NCBI GenBank assembly: GCA_963794685.1
Contig: CAWCFK010000018.1
Coordinates: 1 to 64,000, forward strand
DNA length: 64,000 nucleotides
Source: CAVTWH01 sp963794685
Lineage (GTDB): Bacteria > Actinomycetota > Actinomycetes > Mycobacteriales > Micromonosporaceae
Reading direction: 5' to 3'
Position numbers and translations under genes: made by a program. Positions 1-9,815 of this stretch are shown here, piece by piece (position 1 is the stretch's first letter; each line of letters begins with the position of its first letter). The notes beneath the pieces were generated by a model. The model saw nothing but the letters and a program-made list of their open reading frames with translations. It ran no database searches and had not been told where the DNA came from.

Positions 1-981
1 CAAGGCACTGCTATCGGCGGTGCGCAGAAGTGCACCGCCGAGCGTGGTGAGGCGATGCTCGGTTGCCTTCCCCTTGCGGGCGGACTGAATGAGGCCGGCC
101 TCGCGTAACACCGTCGCATGCTCGGAGGCGGACGCCACGCTGATCTTTGCGTGGCCGGCGATGTCCGTGGTGGACCGGGGCTCGGCTGAGGCGCGCAGCA
201 CAGCGGCCCGGGTAGCACCCAGCAGCCCACCCAGAGCATCGCGCCCAACGGCCCGGGGTCGGCATCCGGAATCGGGCGGTACGGCCGGGTAAATGAGGAC
301 GTGGCGGGTTGGATCGAGGGGATCCCACGTCAGTAGCGGATCGCCGGTCCAGAACGCCGAGGGCATGAGTACCAGGCCGTTGCCGTCGAGGCTCACCTGA
401 CGCTCACCCGGGTACGGGCCGTAGAGGGTGGTGCTGTCGAATACCAGCCTGGGATTGAGTCCGTTGACCATGGCGGTGACACCGCAGCGGCGCAGCGTCG
501 CCGCATGGTGGGCGATGTCGTCGTTGAACCGGCGTCTGACCCACTGCCACATGGGCGCCATGCACGCGGCATACAACTCGCGCAGCGCCGTGTCGAGTAC
601 GTGGGTCACGTACTTGTCGCCATCGGCGTACCGGCGTAGCCAGCGTGGTATCGGCGCGAACTTCATGTCGGCGATGCGATTGACGTTCTCGCCGTGCACG
701 GATTGAGCGGTTCCGCTGACGAGATCGAAAGCTTGCTCCGGCTCGGCGGTCAGCACGTCGAGGAAGAGCACGTGTCCAGGTGCGGCGACGAGGTTGAACA
801 GCGGGCGGGCCGCCGCCGGAAATGCTGAGCGAACAAGGCTTCGCCAGTCGGGTTCTGGCCCGACGAGCCGGGGTCGCTGCCTGACCTCGAACAACATCAA
901 TGCCATTTCGACAACCGGAGCCGGTGCGGACGCGAACCGGATGGCTCCGACATCCTTGGTGGACAGCGCCGCGCTCAGCAT
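1..981 (-). CDS. ArsR-type winged-helix regulator with N-terminal DUF5937-like domain (3' end cut by window edge)
   Basis: The frame is open from the ATG at 981 to the window edge and gives 327 residues without a stop. The C-terminal part (about residues 255-320) reads as an ArsR-type winged helix, with 'TTDIAGHAKISVASASEHATV' split over the helix-turn-helix followed by 'LREAGLIQSARKGK' as the wing. The N-terminal 240 residues start with 'GAIRFASAPAPVVEMALML', the opening seen in two-domain ArsR proteins with a DUF5937-like sensor region, and the gene at 4287-5373 has the same plan. A GGGAG Shine-Dalgarno lies 6-10 bases before the ATG. It is divergent from the secreted peptidoglycan-binding gene, with 181 bases between the starts. 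The ligand is unknown; the lack of an obvious Cys metal site argues against simple metal sensing. Confidence 0.8.
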   Translation of the reverse strand, partial: MLSAALSTKDVGAIRFASAPAPVVEMALMLFEVRQRPRLVGPEPDWRSLVRSAFPAAARPLFNLVAAPGHVLFLDVLTAEPEQAFDLVSGTAQSVHGENVNRIADMKFAPIPRWLRRYADGDKYVTHVLDTALRELYAACMAPMWQWVRRRFNDDIAHHAATLRRCGVTAMVNGLNPRLVFDSTTLYGPYPGERQVSLDGNGLVLMPSAFWTGDPLLTWDPLDPTRHVLIYPAVPPDSGCRPRAVGRDALGGLLGATRAAVLRASAEPRSTTDIAGHAKISVASASEHATVLREAGLIQSARKGKATEHRLTTLGGALLRTADSSAL

Positions 982-1162
982 GCCGCTCCCGAAGACTTCG
1001 TTTCCGACCGTCAAGACCGAGCGTATCAGCGCAGGCGCCACGGGTCTCGACACCGTCTGGTTGACGGATCACGGTTGCCTGGTGTCTGTCGATGCTTTCG
1101 GTGTTGGCCGAAAGCATCCGATGAGCCGTGCTTCCAACGATTCCCGGCGACATTCTGGATGC

Positions 1163-1702
1163 ATGACATCCATGAAATCTCGTCGAGTACTGGCAAGAGT
1201 GCTTGCGGCAGTGGTGATGATGGCTGCCGTAGTCGGCGGCTCCGCCTTGTCGGCCACACCCGCTTCGGCTGCCACGAGTGACGGTTACGTCTCCGGCAGC
1301 GGCGACTGGAGCAACGACTGGTGGGACGAAGGCCCGATCTCGGAGTCGTCGCACGCCCACAGCAACGCAGCCGCTATGTGGCAGGCGATCCTGTGGGCGG
1401 ACGGACAACTCACGTCGTCCTCGGGGATTGACTGCCAGTTCGGGTTCAACACCTACTACGGCACCAGGGCTTGGCAGGGTAAATTCGGGGTACCGGTGGA
1501 CGGGGTGGTCGGTCCCACAACGCTGAAGAAGGCGAGCACGGCGCTTACCCAGGATTTCACCAGTCAGTTCACGTACCACGGGTACGCCTACGGACGCTAC
1601 GTGACGTTCACCCGCAACTCCGATGGCCAGTGGGGAATGTACGTCGGCAACGATCACCACTTGCTCTCGTACGACTACGCCAACTTCGACGCCTGTAGTT
1701 GA
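1163..1702 (+). CDS. Secreted peptidoglycan-binding-domain protein
   Basis: The 179-residue product starts with a Sec signal peptide: basic 'MKSRRVLARVL', a hydrophobic Ala/Val/Met core, and an AXA site at 'TPASAA' near residue 35. The mature part carries one PG_binding_1-type repeat around residues 80-130, with the family hallmark 'FGVPVDGVVGPTTLKKAS' and the preceding 'NTYYGTRAWQ'. The rest is Trp/Tyr-rich, with no catalytic residues that I recognise. It probably binds cell wall or an extracellular polymer and has no clear enzyme domain. The frame is open far upstream, but codon choice and the signal peptide fix the start at ATG 1163 or at the in-frame ATG 1172. It stands alone between the divergent ArsR gene and a terminator hairpin. 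Confidence 0.75.
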   Translation: MTSMKSRRVLARVLAAVVMMAAVVGGSALSATPASAATSDGYVSGSGDWSNDWWDEGPISESSHAHSNAAAMWQAILWADGQLTSSSGIDCQFGFNTYYGTRAWQGKFGVPVDGVVGPTTLKKASTALTQDFTSQFTYHGYAYGRYVTFTRNSDGQWGMYVGNDHHLLSYDYANFDACS

Positions 1703-1758
1703 TCGGCGAGACACCGGGCGGGTACCACAAGTCAGGATCCCGGCAAGAGTCACACTCG

Positions 1759-1800
1759 AACCGCACCGTCGTCGCGCGCGTCGCTGACGACGGTGCGGTT
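1759..1800 (+). terminator. Long perfect hairpin after the peptidoglycan-binding gene
   Basis: Positions 1759-1773 (AACCGCACCGTCGTC) pair perfectly with 1786-1800 around a 12-base loop. A second small hairpin, GGTTCGC/GCGAACC, overlaps its end (about 1797-1816). There is no clear T-tract, which is common in high-GC actinomycete terminators. It sits 57 bases after the stop of the upstream gene. Confidence 0.65.
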
Positions 1801-1912
1801 CGCTTCGAGGCGAACCGGCGGCCGATTGCCCCCATCGACTTCTCCCCAGCAGGTCAGCCCGACATGTCGGCTACGCCCTGCCGCGAGAATGCAACCAATC
1901 CAGATCCACGGA

Positions 1913-1941
1913 GCCCGTCTCGGGGTGAGGCCGAGACGGGC
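1913..1941 (-). terminator. Hairpin downstream of the SDR gene
   Basis: GCCCGTCTCGG (1913-1923) and CCGAGACGGGC (1931-1941) form an 11-bp perfect stem with a 7-base loop, 44 bases beyond the SDR stop on the minus strand. It most likely terminates the SDR transcript. As a symmetric hairpin it could also act on plus-strand read-through. Confidence 0.55.
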
Positions 1942-1984
1942 CGTAGCTGTGTCCGGCGTGCGCCGGCTATTGATGAGCCGATGA

Positions 1985-2728
1985 TCAGATGGTGAACCCG
2001 CCGTCGACGTTGACGGTCGCACCGGTGATGTACTTTGCGTCTGGGCTCGCCAGGAATGCCACCGTGGCAGCTACATCGGCCGGCGTGGCGTAGTGGCCGA
2101 GCGCGGTGAACCCGTTGATCGTTTCGGCGTTCGGGCCGTCTGCCGGGTTGAGCTCAGTGTCGGTGGGACCGGGATTCACCAAATTCACGGTGATTGCCCT
2201 CGACCCCAGCTCTCTTCCGAGCGACTTGGTCAAACCGATGAGGGCGGTCTTGCTCATCGCGTACAGCGAGAAGCCCGGGAACACGGCCCGCTCGGCCACA
2301 TTGCTGCCGATGTTGATGATCCGCCCACCGGCCGACATGCGCGGCACGGCGGCCTGGGAGGCGACGAACGGTGCCCGGACGTTGACCGCGATGGTCTGTT
2401 CGAACTCTTCCAGGCTCAGTTGCTCCAGCGGTCCCAGGATGAACGCGCCGGCGTTGTTGACCAGAATGTCCAGCCGCCCAAGCTCACCGGCGGTCCGGTC
2501 GACCGCGGCGATCACCGCCGTCGGATCGGCGCTGTCCGCCTGCACGGCGACCGCCCGTCGTCCCGCCGCCTTGATCTGGTCCACCACGTCGTCGGCGCGT
2601 TGCTGATTCTGCTGGAACGTCAGCGCCACATCGGCACCCTCCTGCGCCAGGCGCAACGCCACGGCAGCACCGATCCCTCGACTACCACCCGTAACCAGAG
2701 CGACCTTGCCATCAAGTCTGTTGTTCAT
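1985..2728 (-). CDS. SDR family NAD(P)-dependent oxidoreductase
   Basis: The 247-residue product is a classical short-chain dehydrogenase/reductase. The cofactor motif TGGSRGIG sits at residues 11-18, NNAG follows in 'LDILVNNAGAF', and the catalytic set is Ser (in 'IINIGSN'), Tyr and Lys (in 'YAMSK'), with 'NLVNPGPTDTELNP' after it. The C-terminus 'GATVNVDGGFTI' is the family ending. The basic residue after the glycine motif suggests NADPH, and the substrate cannot be told. I start it at the ATG at 2728 because the fold begins with 'LDGKVALVTGG'; the frame is open for 23 more codons upstream without family similarity. The MFS gene upstream is co-oriented with a gap of 133 bases. Confidence 0.85.
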   Translation of the reverse strand: MNNRLDGKVALVTGGSRGIGAAVALRLAQEGADVALTFQQNQQRADDVVDQIKAAGRRAVAVQADSADPTAVIAAVDRTAGELGRLDILVNNAGAFILGPLEQLSLEEFEQTIAVNVRAPFVASQAAVPRMSAGGRIINIGSNVAERAVFPGFSLYAMSKTALIGLTKSLGRELGSRAITVNLVNPGPTDTELNPADGPNAETINGFTALGHYATPADVAATVAFLASPDAKYITGATVNVDGGFTI

Positions 2729-2861
2729 GAAGGAAGCCTCGCCGACAACAGCGCAGCCGTCTGGCGGAGATCGGACTCCGCGTTCGCCGTGCGACATGAC
2801 AGTGCCGCGCGATCCGCACGCACGAAACTCCCGCTGTTCGTGGCGATGGACAGGTCAAGGC

Positions 2862-4209
2862 TCATCGACCCGGCGACACGGCCGGCCCCGAGTTGGCGTT
2901 GGCCGGGCCCGCACGACCGGACAAGGCGACCGCGGCGGCACTCAGCAGCGTCGCCGCGGTCAGTGGCACCCACAGGGCCGCCGCGCCGACGGCTAGTAGT
3001 CCGGTGATGATGATCGGGTCGGCCGCGCGGGCCAGGCCGTAGCTGAGTTGCCAGCGAGCGAGCGCACGGCCGGTGAGGTTTGCCGGCACTGACTCGATCA
3101 CCAGCGGCGCGCTGCTGCCGGTGTAGAGGATCTCGCCCAGGGTGAATGGCAGGGCGACAGCGGCGACGACGACCGCGCCGGGCGGGCCGCCCCAGGCAGT
3201 GCCGAGCCAGAAGCCGAGGTACGAGCCGGCGAGGACCACGCCCGAGGCGGCGAGGACGGCCCGGTGGGACCGTCCGGTCAGGCCCACCACCACGATCACC
3301 TGCAGCACGATCACCAGCACCGTGTTGCCGACGAAGATGCCCGACGACCACGCCGGCGAGGCGTGCAGTGTTTGGACGAGGGTCACCGGTAGCGCGATTT
3401 CGAGCACGTCGGCGTAGAACGCCAACGGGATGCAGGCCACTGCGAGCACGGTGACCGCCCGCAGCCCGCCGCGGGAGGTCTGGGCACTCACCGGCGACGG
3501 CCGGGCGGTCCGGGAGGTGGCCGGCTGGCCGGCGCGGTGCAGCGGCACGGTGCTCAACGTCGGCCGCGCCGAGCGCGGATCCGATCGCCATCGCCGCCGC
3601 CAGCCAGCGGATCACGCCGGGGCCGCCCGCGACGAGCGCGGTGGCGAGCAGCGCGCCGCCGCCCAGGCCGGCGTTGCGGATCGAGCGCCCGGCGGCCAGC
3701 GCCGCCGGCCGGTGCCGGTCGCCGCTGAGGGCGGCGACGAGCGCGTTGGTCGCGGGTGGCGCCACCTGGGCGCCGATCCCGATGAGCGCGGTGCCGATCA
3801 CGAACCCGGGCACGTCGGGGTACAGGGCAAGTGTCGCGGCCCCGCCCGCGCGGACGAGCAAGGAGGCGACCGACGGTGCACGCCGTGCGCCGGTGTCGAT
3901 CCAGTAGCCCACCAGCGGGATGGCGACGAGTCCGAGCAGCATGCCGGCGGTGAGCGCAGCCCCGGCTCGGGTCGGGGTGAGGCCGATCGTGATCGCGTAG
4001 ATCACGACGAACGGGCGCAGCAGACCGGAGGTCAGCGCCTCCACGCCGCTGCTGAGCAGATAGCGGCCGCCGCCAGGGATACGTGCGAGCTCACGCAGGG
4101 TCGTGCGGGTCGACCCGGCGTTGTCCGGCGCGGCGCTCGGGGTCGTTGTCGTTGCGGTCACGGTGTCGAGGATGTGGCCGTGCACGGCGCGGGATCCCTC
4201 GATGTGCAA
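2862..4209 (-). pseudogene. MFS transporter, reading frame broken near 3557-3575
   Basis: Two minus-strand frames together give a normal MFS protein of about 445 residues. The first half (4209 to about 3570) carries the N-terminal six helices, with 'YWIDTGARRAPSVASLLVRAG' spread over the loop 2-3 region, and stops making sense after 'MAIGSALGA'. The second half continues in the next frame from 'RPTLSTVPLHRAG' through six further helices to the stop at 2862. One base gained or lost at about 3557-3575 explains this. Residues on both sides are well preserved, so a sequence error or a very recent mutation is more likely than old decay. The start is probably TTG 4209, with GAGGG five bases upstream. 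It is divergent from the ArsR gene at 4287, which also carries a frameshift, and a palindrome lies between them. It is probably a drug or metabolite exporter. Confidence 0.75.
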
Positions 4210-4234
4210 AGGCCCTCAAGCGGACCCGTTGTGG

Positions 4235-4253
4235 ATTGACCGGTCTGGTCAAT
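4235..4253. promoter_or_regulatory. Candidate ArsR operator between mfs and arsR
   Basis: ATTGACC-GGTCT-GGTCAAT is a 19-bp inverted repeat with 7-bp perfect arms (4235-4241 and 4247-4253). A further TTGACC half site lies at 4258-4263. The palindrome is centred in the 77-base gap between the divergent MFS and ArsR starts, where an ArsR repressor would control both genes. Binding is inferred from position and symmetry only. Confidence 0.6.
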
Positions 4254-4286
4254 CCGGTTGACCGCGAGGGCCGGGCGCCTGCCAGG

Positions 4287-5373
4287 ATGAGGTCGATGGT
4301 CACCTCTATCGACATCGGCGGCGTCCCCGCCGACCGGATCCGGGTCGCGCCGTCGCCGCTGGCGGAGCTCGCCGCCGTGCTGCACCTGCTCGCGGAGCCG
4401 CAGCACCATCCGGACGTGGCGTCCGCGGCCGCGTCGATGGCGGCCGCGATCGGCGCCCCGTTGGCGGCCGAACTCGACGAGTTCGGGCTGCTCTGGGTGT
4501 CCGGCCGCGCCGACTTCCTGTTCCCGCCGGATCCGCGCCCGAGCCTGCGTGCCGAACTCGACGACATCGACCGCCTCGACGACGAAACCTGGGTGTCAGC
4601 CGCCCTCGCCGCGCATCGCTCCGTGACACAGCCGCCGACGGTGTGGTCTCCGTTGTCGGATCCGGTCGCCCGACAGCGGGCACTGGCCTCCGCCCGTGCG
4701 CGCGGTCCGCGGCAGGCGGCCTGGGCCGCGCGGGTCCTCGGCGACCCTGCCGTCGAACGCGACCGGGTACGCCGGGTCCTGCTCGACTGCGAGTCCGCGT
4801 TCTTCGGCGCCGCCTGGGAACGGGTCCGGCCGGCCCTTGCCGAGGAGGCCGAACGCCGCCGGATCGACCTGGACCGCGACGGCATCCGGGCAGTCGAACG
4901 GATCTCCCGCGCGATCCGGGTCGACCCCGAACGAGGCGTCCTCACCCTCGACAAACTGCAGGACCTCACCGCCGACGCGCGGGCGGGGATCACGCTGATC
5001 CCGAGCGTCTTCGGCGGTCCGCACCTGACGCTCGTCTACACCGCCGGGGTGGCGGCCAGTTCTGCAGTACCCGCGGCCCGGCCGCGAGCAACGTCCGGTG
5101 CTGCGCGTCGATGAACTGGACGCCCGGCTCACCGCCCTGGCACATCCACTGCGGCTGCGGCTGTGCCGCACCCTCGCCCGTGGCCCGCACACGACCGGCG
5201 AACTCGCCGAGTTCTGGGCGCTCACCCCACCCGAGGTGTCACGACACCTCGCCGTACTCAAAGCCGCCGGACTGCTCCTGGCGCAGCGACACGGCCGCTA
5301 CGTCACCTACCGCCTCGACCTGGACGCATGCGCCGGGCTGGGACTTCAGCTCATCGACGTAATCCGACGGTGA
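4287..5373 (+). pseudogene. ArsR-type regulator with DUF5937-like N-terminus, frame broken near 5046-5060
   Basis: The first frame (from ATG 4287; 4296 is also possible) gives the sensor region starting 'DRIRVAPSPLAELAAVLHLL', like the gene at 1-981. It runs to 'FGGPHLTLVYTAG' and then loses similarity. The next frame continues with 'RPVLQYPRPG' and a complete winged helix: 'LARGPHTTGELAEFW', 'TPPEVSRHLAVLKAAGLL', 'RHGRYVTYRLD', ending at 5373. Joined, this is a normal two-domain protein of about 360 residues. A single-base change near 5046-5060 is sufficient. If the break is real, the HTH part could still be made from GTG 5098. It is divergent from the MFS gene and presumably its repressor. 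Confidence 0.75.
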
Positions 5374-5542
5374 CGCGTCGGGTCTGCTGCGCCTGATCCG
5401 GCTCTCCGAGCGATCTCTGAGCGGGCCGGGAGCCGCCCCGTCACGTCGGTCGCCCGGGTCGGGGCTGGCGGTTTCATTCCAGACCTCCCCGCTGTTCGGC
5501 ATCGAGTGCGGGTTGCCGGAGTCGCTACCGGCAACCCGCCGG

Positions 5543-8500
5543 TCAGCGGTGCCCAATCGTTTTCCGATGGCGATCCAGGACGGCGGTGATGTCCGGTGGC
5601 AGCGGCAGGGTGCGTCGGATCAGGTCAAGCAGCGGGCTCAGGGCAGCGCGGGCGGCGTCCTGCAGGCGGTCCCGCTCGGCCACGGTGGACACCGTGTCGG
5701 CATTGGGATCGACCATCTCACGGAGCGCGGCGAGGAACCGCTCGGAGACCACCCGCTTGAGGGGGTCGGCGAAGGCCGGCCCGGGGTCGCCGATGAGGTC
5801 GCGGATTCGATCGGGATCCCGTTGGTACGGCGCGATGTTCCCGGACGGGACCATCGCGCCGAAGGTGTTCCAGTAGCGCAGCAGGAGGTCGGCATCGCGA
5901 CGCTGGGCGAGCAGTCGGCTGAGCGTCTTTTCGTCCAGCAGGTCCAACTGGGCGCGGATCAGCTGGTGCTTCCGGTTCTGGCACAGCTGCGCCAGGTCGG
6001 GCGCCAGCCGGGACAGATGGGTCAGCGCTTCCACGGCGACGCCGATCTGTACCGCGTACCAGCTGCGGTCGATCGCGAGCCGCAGTGCCTCCGTCAGCGT
6101 GGCGGCGTCGATAACCTCGGCCGGTAGCTGGTTGCCCCGGAACCTGGCCGCCAGGTTGGCCAGCAGCAGCAGTCCGGTTTCGCTCAGGTACTGCTCCGGC
6201 TGCGCGAGTGTTCCGACGATCTCCCCGGTCAGCAGCCCGTCCGGGTCCGCCGGCCGCAGATCGGCGAGGAGGACGAGGACGTACGGGTACCCGGGGTGGT
6301 CGCGGCGCGGCTGCCAGCGGTCGAGTTCGACGTTGACGTCGACGTTCTGTCCCGTGTCGATATGGCGAACCAGTCGCTCGATGTCGAGCCGGCCGTCAAG
6401 CAGGGTCGCGACAGCGGGGTCGGTCACGGTCGCCCGGCGTCGCCGCAGCGCGTCGACGATCGTCATCGCCCGATCGCGGAGCGCCGGCCGTCGGGAGATG
6501 TTGATCATGCAAAGGTACGCCGGGTCCAAATCGGCCTCGGCCATCGCGGCCATCGCGGTGTCGAGCCGGGTGGCACCACTGCGGTCCTGTGGTGCTTCGA
6601 GCAGGTACCGCGTGTGGGGGCCGAGGTCGACACCGCGGTGCGGGTGCCCGAGCCCGATGGCCAGCAGGCACAACTGGGTGGTCAGCGCTTCCCCCCACTG
6701 CTCGGGGGCGAGCGCCCGGGCCACCGCGCCGGCAACGATCTCCGCCGAGACGTGCTGATGCCGCGTCGGGCTCGCCGCAGTGAGGTTGGCGATGAGGCCG
6801 AGCAGATCGTGACGGTTGCGGTCACCCTGGTTGCGGATGCGACCGGGGATGAGCACCCGGGGCAGGCGCCCACCGTCGTGCAGCATCTCCGGCTCGGCGT
6901 CGAGTCGCCGGCTGAACTCCTCGAAAGTGACCGCCGGAGCCGTCACGGTCGCCGGATCGGCGGGCAGGCCGGCCGCATACTGCGCCCGGCGGGTGGCTAC
7001 CGTGGCCGCCGGCAGCGAGAAGCCCAGCGCCGCCCACAGCCCTTGGAGCGTACCCATCCGCTGGATCGCGGCCCGGCCCGTGGCGTGTAGTGCGCTGGTG
7101 GAGATCGGCATCGCAGAGCCAGCTGGCACTGGCAGGACGAGCGCCCGGCTGGCCGCGCGAATTGCGGTGTCCAGCCGTGCCTGAGTCGGCTCGGCCAGCT
7201 CCGACCGCGTCAGCCGGGTCCGGGCGGCGGCCGCGACAACGGTGGTGAGTAGCTCGTGGGCTGCGACGGAGCGGGGTATGTCCGCCCGGGCGCCCGAGCC
7301 CCCGTCCTCGATCGCAAGCAGTGCGCTCTGGCCCAGCCGCAGCGCCCGTTCGACGATCTCACCGAAATCGGGTCCGGCCTGCGTGAGCGACGGGTCGGCG
7401 AGCGTGCCGCACCAGACGGCGACACCGACGCTGATGAGGTCGGCCGTGTGGGCTTGGCCGGCTGTCGCGGCGTGCTGCTCAGCGGTGGTGAGGACCTGGT
7501 GTGCGAGCACTGGCAGCGCGGCCGGTGCGCTGGCCACGGAGCGCGCCAGCGGAAGGCTGGCCGGTAGGTGGTGGATCAGCCGCCGGAGGCTGAGAGCGAG
7601 CCAGGTCGCCTGCATTGTCGCGTCGGCACGCAGGTCGGCGAGCACTCCACGCGGTGGCAGTCCGGCCAGCGCGGCTGACTGCGGTGCCACCTGGGCCCAC
7701 AACTCCAGTAGTTCGGTGGCCGCCGGCATGGGATCGGCGGAGGTGTCGGTGTCGGCGGTGTCGGCGTCGGTGACGCTTCCCGCCACCCGGGTCACCAGAT
7801 CCGGGTCGGCAGTCAGCGCGATGGCGTGCCGCGCGAGCAGCCAGATTGCGGCCGGGTCCAGCGGTGCGCCAGCAGCGGTGGCCAGTTCGAAAGCGCGGTT
7901 CAGCAGCTCCGTCGCCGTCGCGGGCACGCCGAGGCGCAGTCCTGCGTCGATGGCATCCAGCAGCGCCGCGGAGAATGCGGCGCCGACCTGACCGGACAGC
8001 TGCGGCCCGGCGATGACCCACGGCGCCTCGGCCGCACCGAGGTGGTATGCCTGCCGACTCAACCAGGCCAGCTCATCGACGATCCCGTGGCGGGCGTGCT
8101 CGTAGAGCACCCAGAACAGCTGAACGTGCTCGGGACGGGACAGCCGGTACTCCAGATCGCGGTCGGCGAGGGCATCGTGTGCGGCGTGACTCAGCTGCAC
8201 GAGATCGTCGTCCTGTTCGGTGGGCCGGACCACGGTCGGGAACAGCGTGCGCATCGCGGCGAGCCGTCTGCTCAGTGGATCCACACCGGGGACGGCGCCG
8301 CTGAGCAGGCGGCTCAACAGCTCCTGCTGTGGTCCTGCGCCGGCCAGATCTGCCGGGAGTTGCTTCGTCGAGAATGGCGTGGCCATCGGCGTCGGTTCCC
8401 GGTAGCCGAGCAGGTACAGCAGTTCCATCGCGTCGTGCCGCGCGCTGCTGGCAGTTGCGCTGCTTGGCGGCCAGGCCGCGGCGAACGCCTGCGCCGCCCC

Positions 8501-9565
8501 ACCCGGGTCGCGGATTTCCTTGATCACAAGGTACGTGAACCGCTGCGGTAGCCCGGCGCGGTCAGCGACCTCCCGCCGTGCCGCCTCGTCCAGGTATTCC
8601 AGGTCGAACAGCAGCATCACGTCGTTTCGTAGCGCCGCTGGCGCGGGTGCGCCCGCGCGCCGTTCCAGCACCCACCGTCGCAACGGCAACCCCACTGCCG
8701 GCAAGGCCGTCTCGACGATGACCCACACGGCGCCGAGTCTCCGGGTCGCCCCGTGCAACGCGGCTTGGAGAACCTCAGCGGTGAGTGTGTCGAGCCGGGT
8801 GAAGTCGTCGACGACCAGCCCGTACGGCTGGCGCAGGTGGAGCAGCGCGGTGGTCAGCGAAGCCACCAGAGATCGTCGTTGCGGTGTGCCCTCGGCCCCC
8901 CCGGGGCTGCGCAGAAAGGCCGTGAGTGGCGTGAGCACATCGGCTCGGTCCGGTCGCTGAAGGGACAGCAGAGCCGCGAGCACGGCGAGCAAGCCCGCCA
9001 TTGCGGCGGCGGCCAGTACCCACGGATTGGTGGCGGCGTGGCTGGCCGCGCCGATCGTGACCTGCTTGCCGTCCCCCACCATTGCGCCGGCGAGCTGCGC
9101 GAGCGCAGCCGCGAGGAAGGCCGCAGCGGTAGCCACCGCCACCTTGACCCACGGCCGTCGGACCGGCGTCGCGGCCGCCAGCCCAGCGGCCCGCGCCGCC
9201 TGGATGATGGCATCGGTGGGCAGGACGCCGGCCAGCGCCAGTCGGTCCGGGCCAGCCCCGGTCACCCGGTGAACGTCGTTGAGGTGGATCCGGGCGGTCC
9301 GCTCGATCTCCCCGCACACCTCGGTGATGCCGTCACCCGCTGCGGCGCCGACTACCAGGCAGTGGAAGCTCCCTTCCGTTGCCCGGCGGCTGTACCTTTC
9401 GACCTGTTCCACCAGCCGGCGCGGCTTGTCGAACACGATCAGGCCGCCGTCGCGGAACTGCACGCCGCGCAACTGGCGGCTCCGGTACCAGGGCGGACCG
9501 ACACGGGTAACGGGGAAGGTCGGGCGAGTGCTGGCACCGCCGTACGCCGGAGTGGGGGGGTGCAT
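5543..9565 (-). CDS. Large membrane-anchored protein with KAP-NTPase-like layout, function unknown
   Basis: The product has 1,340 residues and no confident family. Residues 66-88 ('FHCLVVGAAAGDGITEV') look like a P-loop strand-loop-helix lacking the usual Lys. Two hydrophobic helices follow (about 142-163 and 181-202), forming a membrane hairpin. Residues 247-257 ('PYGLVVDDFTRLD') look like a Walker B strand, and 'AVWVIVETALP' (279-289) resembles a sensor strand. Placing transmembrane helices between Walker A and B is the hallmark of KAP P-loop NTPases, so a divergent KAP or STAND-type ATPase is my best reading. The remaining 1,000 residues are Ala/Leu-rich helical repeats without recognised motifs. 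It stands alone, convergent with the ArsR gene and divergent from the methyltransferase. The start at ATG 9565 has no clear ribosome site. Confidence 0.6.
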   Translation of the reverse strand: MHPPTPAYGGASTRPTFPVTRVGPPWYRSRQLRGVQFRDGGLIVFDKPRRLVEQVERYSRRATEGSFHCLVVGAAAGDGITEVCGEIERTARIHLNDVHRVTGAGPDRLALAGVLPTDAIIQAARAAGLAAATPVRRPWVKVAVATAAAFLAAALAQLAGAMVGDGKQVTIGAASHAATNPWVLAAAAMAGLLAVLAALLSLQRPDRADVLTPLTAFLRSPGGAEGTPQRRSLVASLTTALLHLRQPYGLVVDDFTRLDTLTAEVLQAALHGATRRLGAVWVIVETALPAVGLPLRRWVLERRAGAPAPAALRNDVMLLFDLEYLDEAARREVADRAGLPQRFTYLVIKEIRDPGGAAQAFAAAWPPSSATASSARHDAMELLYLLGYREPTPMATPFSTKQLPADLAGAGPQQELLSRLLSGAVPGVDPLSRRLAAMRTLFPTVVRPTEQDDDLVQLSHAAHDALADRDLEYRLSRPEHVQLFWVLYEHARHGIVDELAWLSRQAYHLGAAEAPWVIAGPQLSGQVGAAFSAALLDAIDAGLRLGVPATATELLNRAFELATAAGAPLDPAAIWLLARHAIALTADPDLVTRVAGSVTDADTADTDTSADPMPAATELLELWAQVAPQSAALAGLPPRGVLADLRADATMQATWLALSLRRLIHHLPASLPLARSVASAPAALPVLAHQVLTTAEQHAATAGQAHTADLISVGVAVWCGTLADPSLTQAGPDFGEIVERALRLGQSALLAIEDGGSGARADIPRSVAAHELLTTVVAAAARTRLTRSELAEPTQARLDTAIRAASRALVLPVPAGSAMPISTSALHATGRAAIQRMGTLQGLWAALGFSLPAATVATRRAQYAAGLPADPATVTAPAVTFEEFSRRLDAEPEMLHDGGRLPRVLIPGRIRNQGDRNRHDLLGLIANLTAASPTRHQHVSAEIVAGAVARALAPEQWGEALTTQLCLLAIGLGHPHRGVDLGPHTRYLLEAPQDRSGATRLDTAMAAMAEADLDPAYLCMINISRRPALRDRAMTIVDALRRRRATVTDPAVATLLDGRLDIERLVRHIDTGQNVDVNVELDRWQPRRDHPGYPYVLVLLADLRPADPDGLLTGEIVGTLAQPEQYLSETGLLLLANLAARFRGNQLPAEVIDAATLTEALRLAIDRSWYAVQIGVAVEALTHLSRLAPDLAQLCQNRKHQLIRAQLDLLDEKTLSRLLAQRRDADLLLRYWNTFGAMVPSGNIAPYQRDPDRIRDLIGDPGPAFADPLKRVVSERFLAALREMVDPNADTVSTVAERDRLQDAARAALSPLLDLIRRTLPLPPDITAVLDRHRKTIGHR

Positions 9566-9815
9566 GCGCAGACGCTAGCAGCGCGCCCTTCCGACTCAGA
9601 GTGGCCGCCCGGCTACTCGTTGCTGCCTGGGAGGTCCGTTGTGGACACCCGTTCAGCAGTGCCCCGCAGTCAGCAGTCAGAAGCCGGTCGGTTCTCCGGC
9701 AATCAGGGGGATGGTGCCGGTCGGGCCTGCAGGCGGACCGGCGGGCGGCCGTGCAGGAGCGCAGCAGCCCGCAATTCCGTTGCCGGAGTGCCAGGAACTT
9801 CGATGGAATGCGTCC

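Noticed and set aside
794..1162. Upstream extension of the peptidoglycan-binding gene frame
   Set aside because: It lies antisense to the ArsR gene and would bury the signal peptide; ATG 1163 fits the export signal.
404..1753. Minus-strand open frame (449 codons) over the ArsR and peptidoglycan-binding genes
   Set aside because: The correct ArsR frame is a different one, open from 981 to the window edge with a recognisable winged helix.
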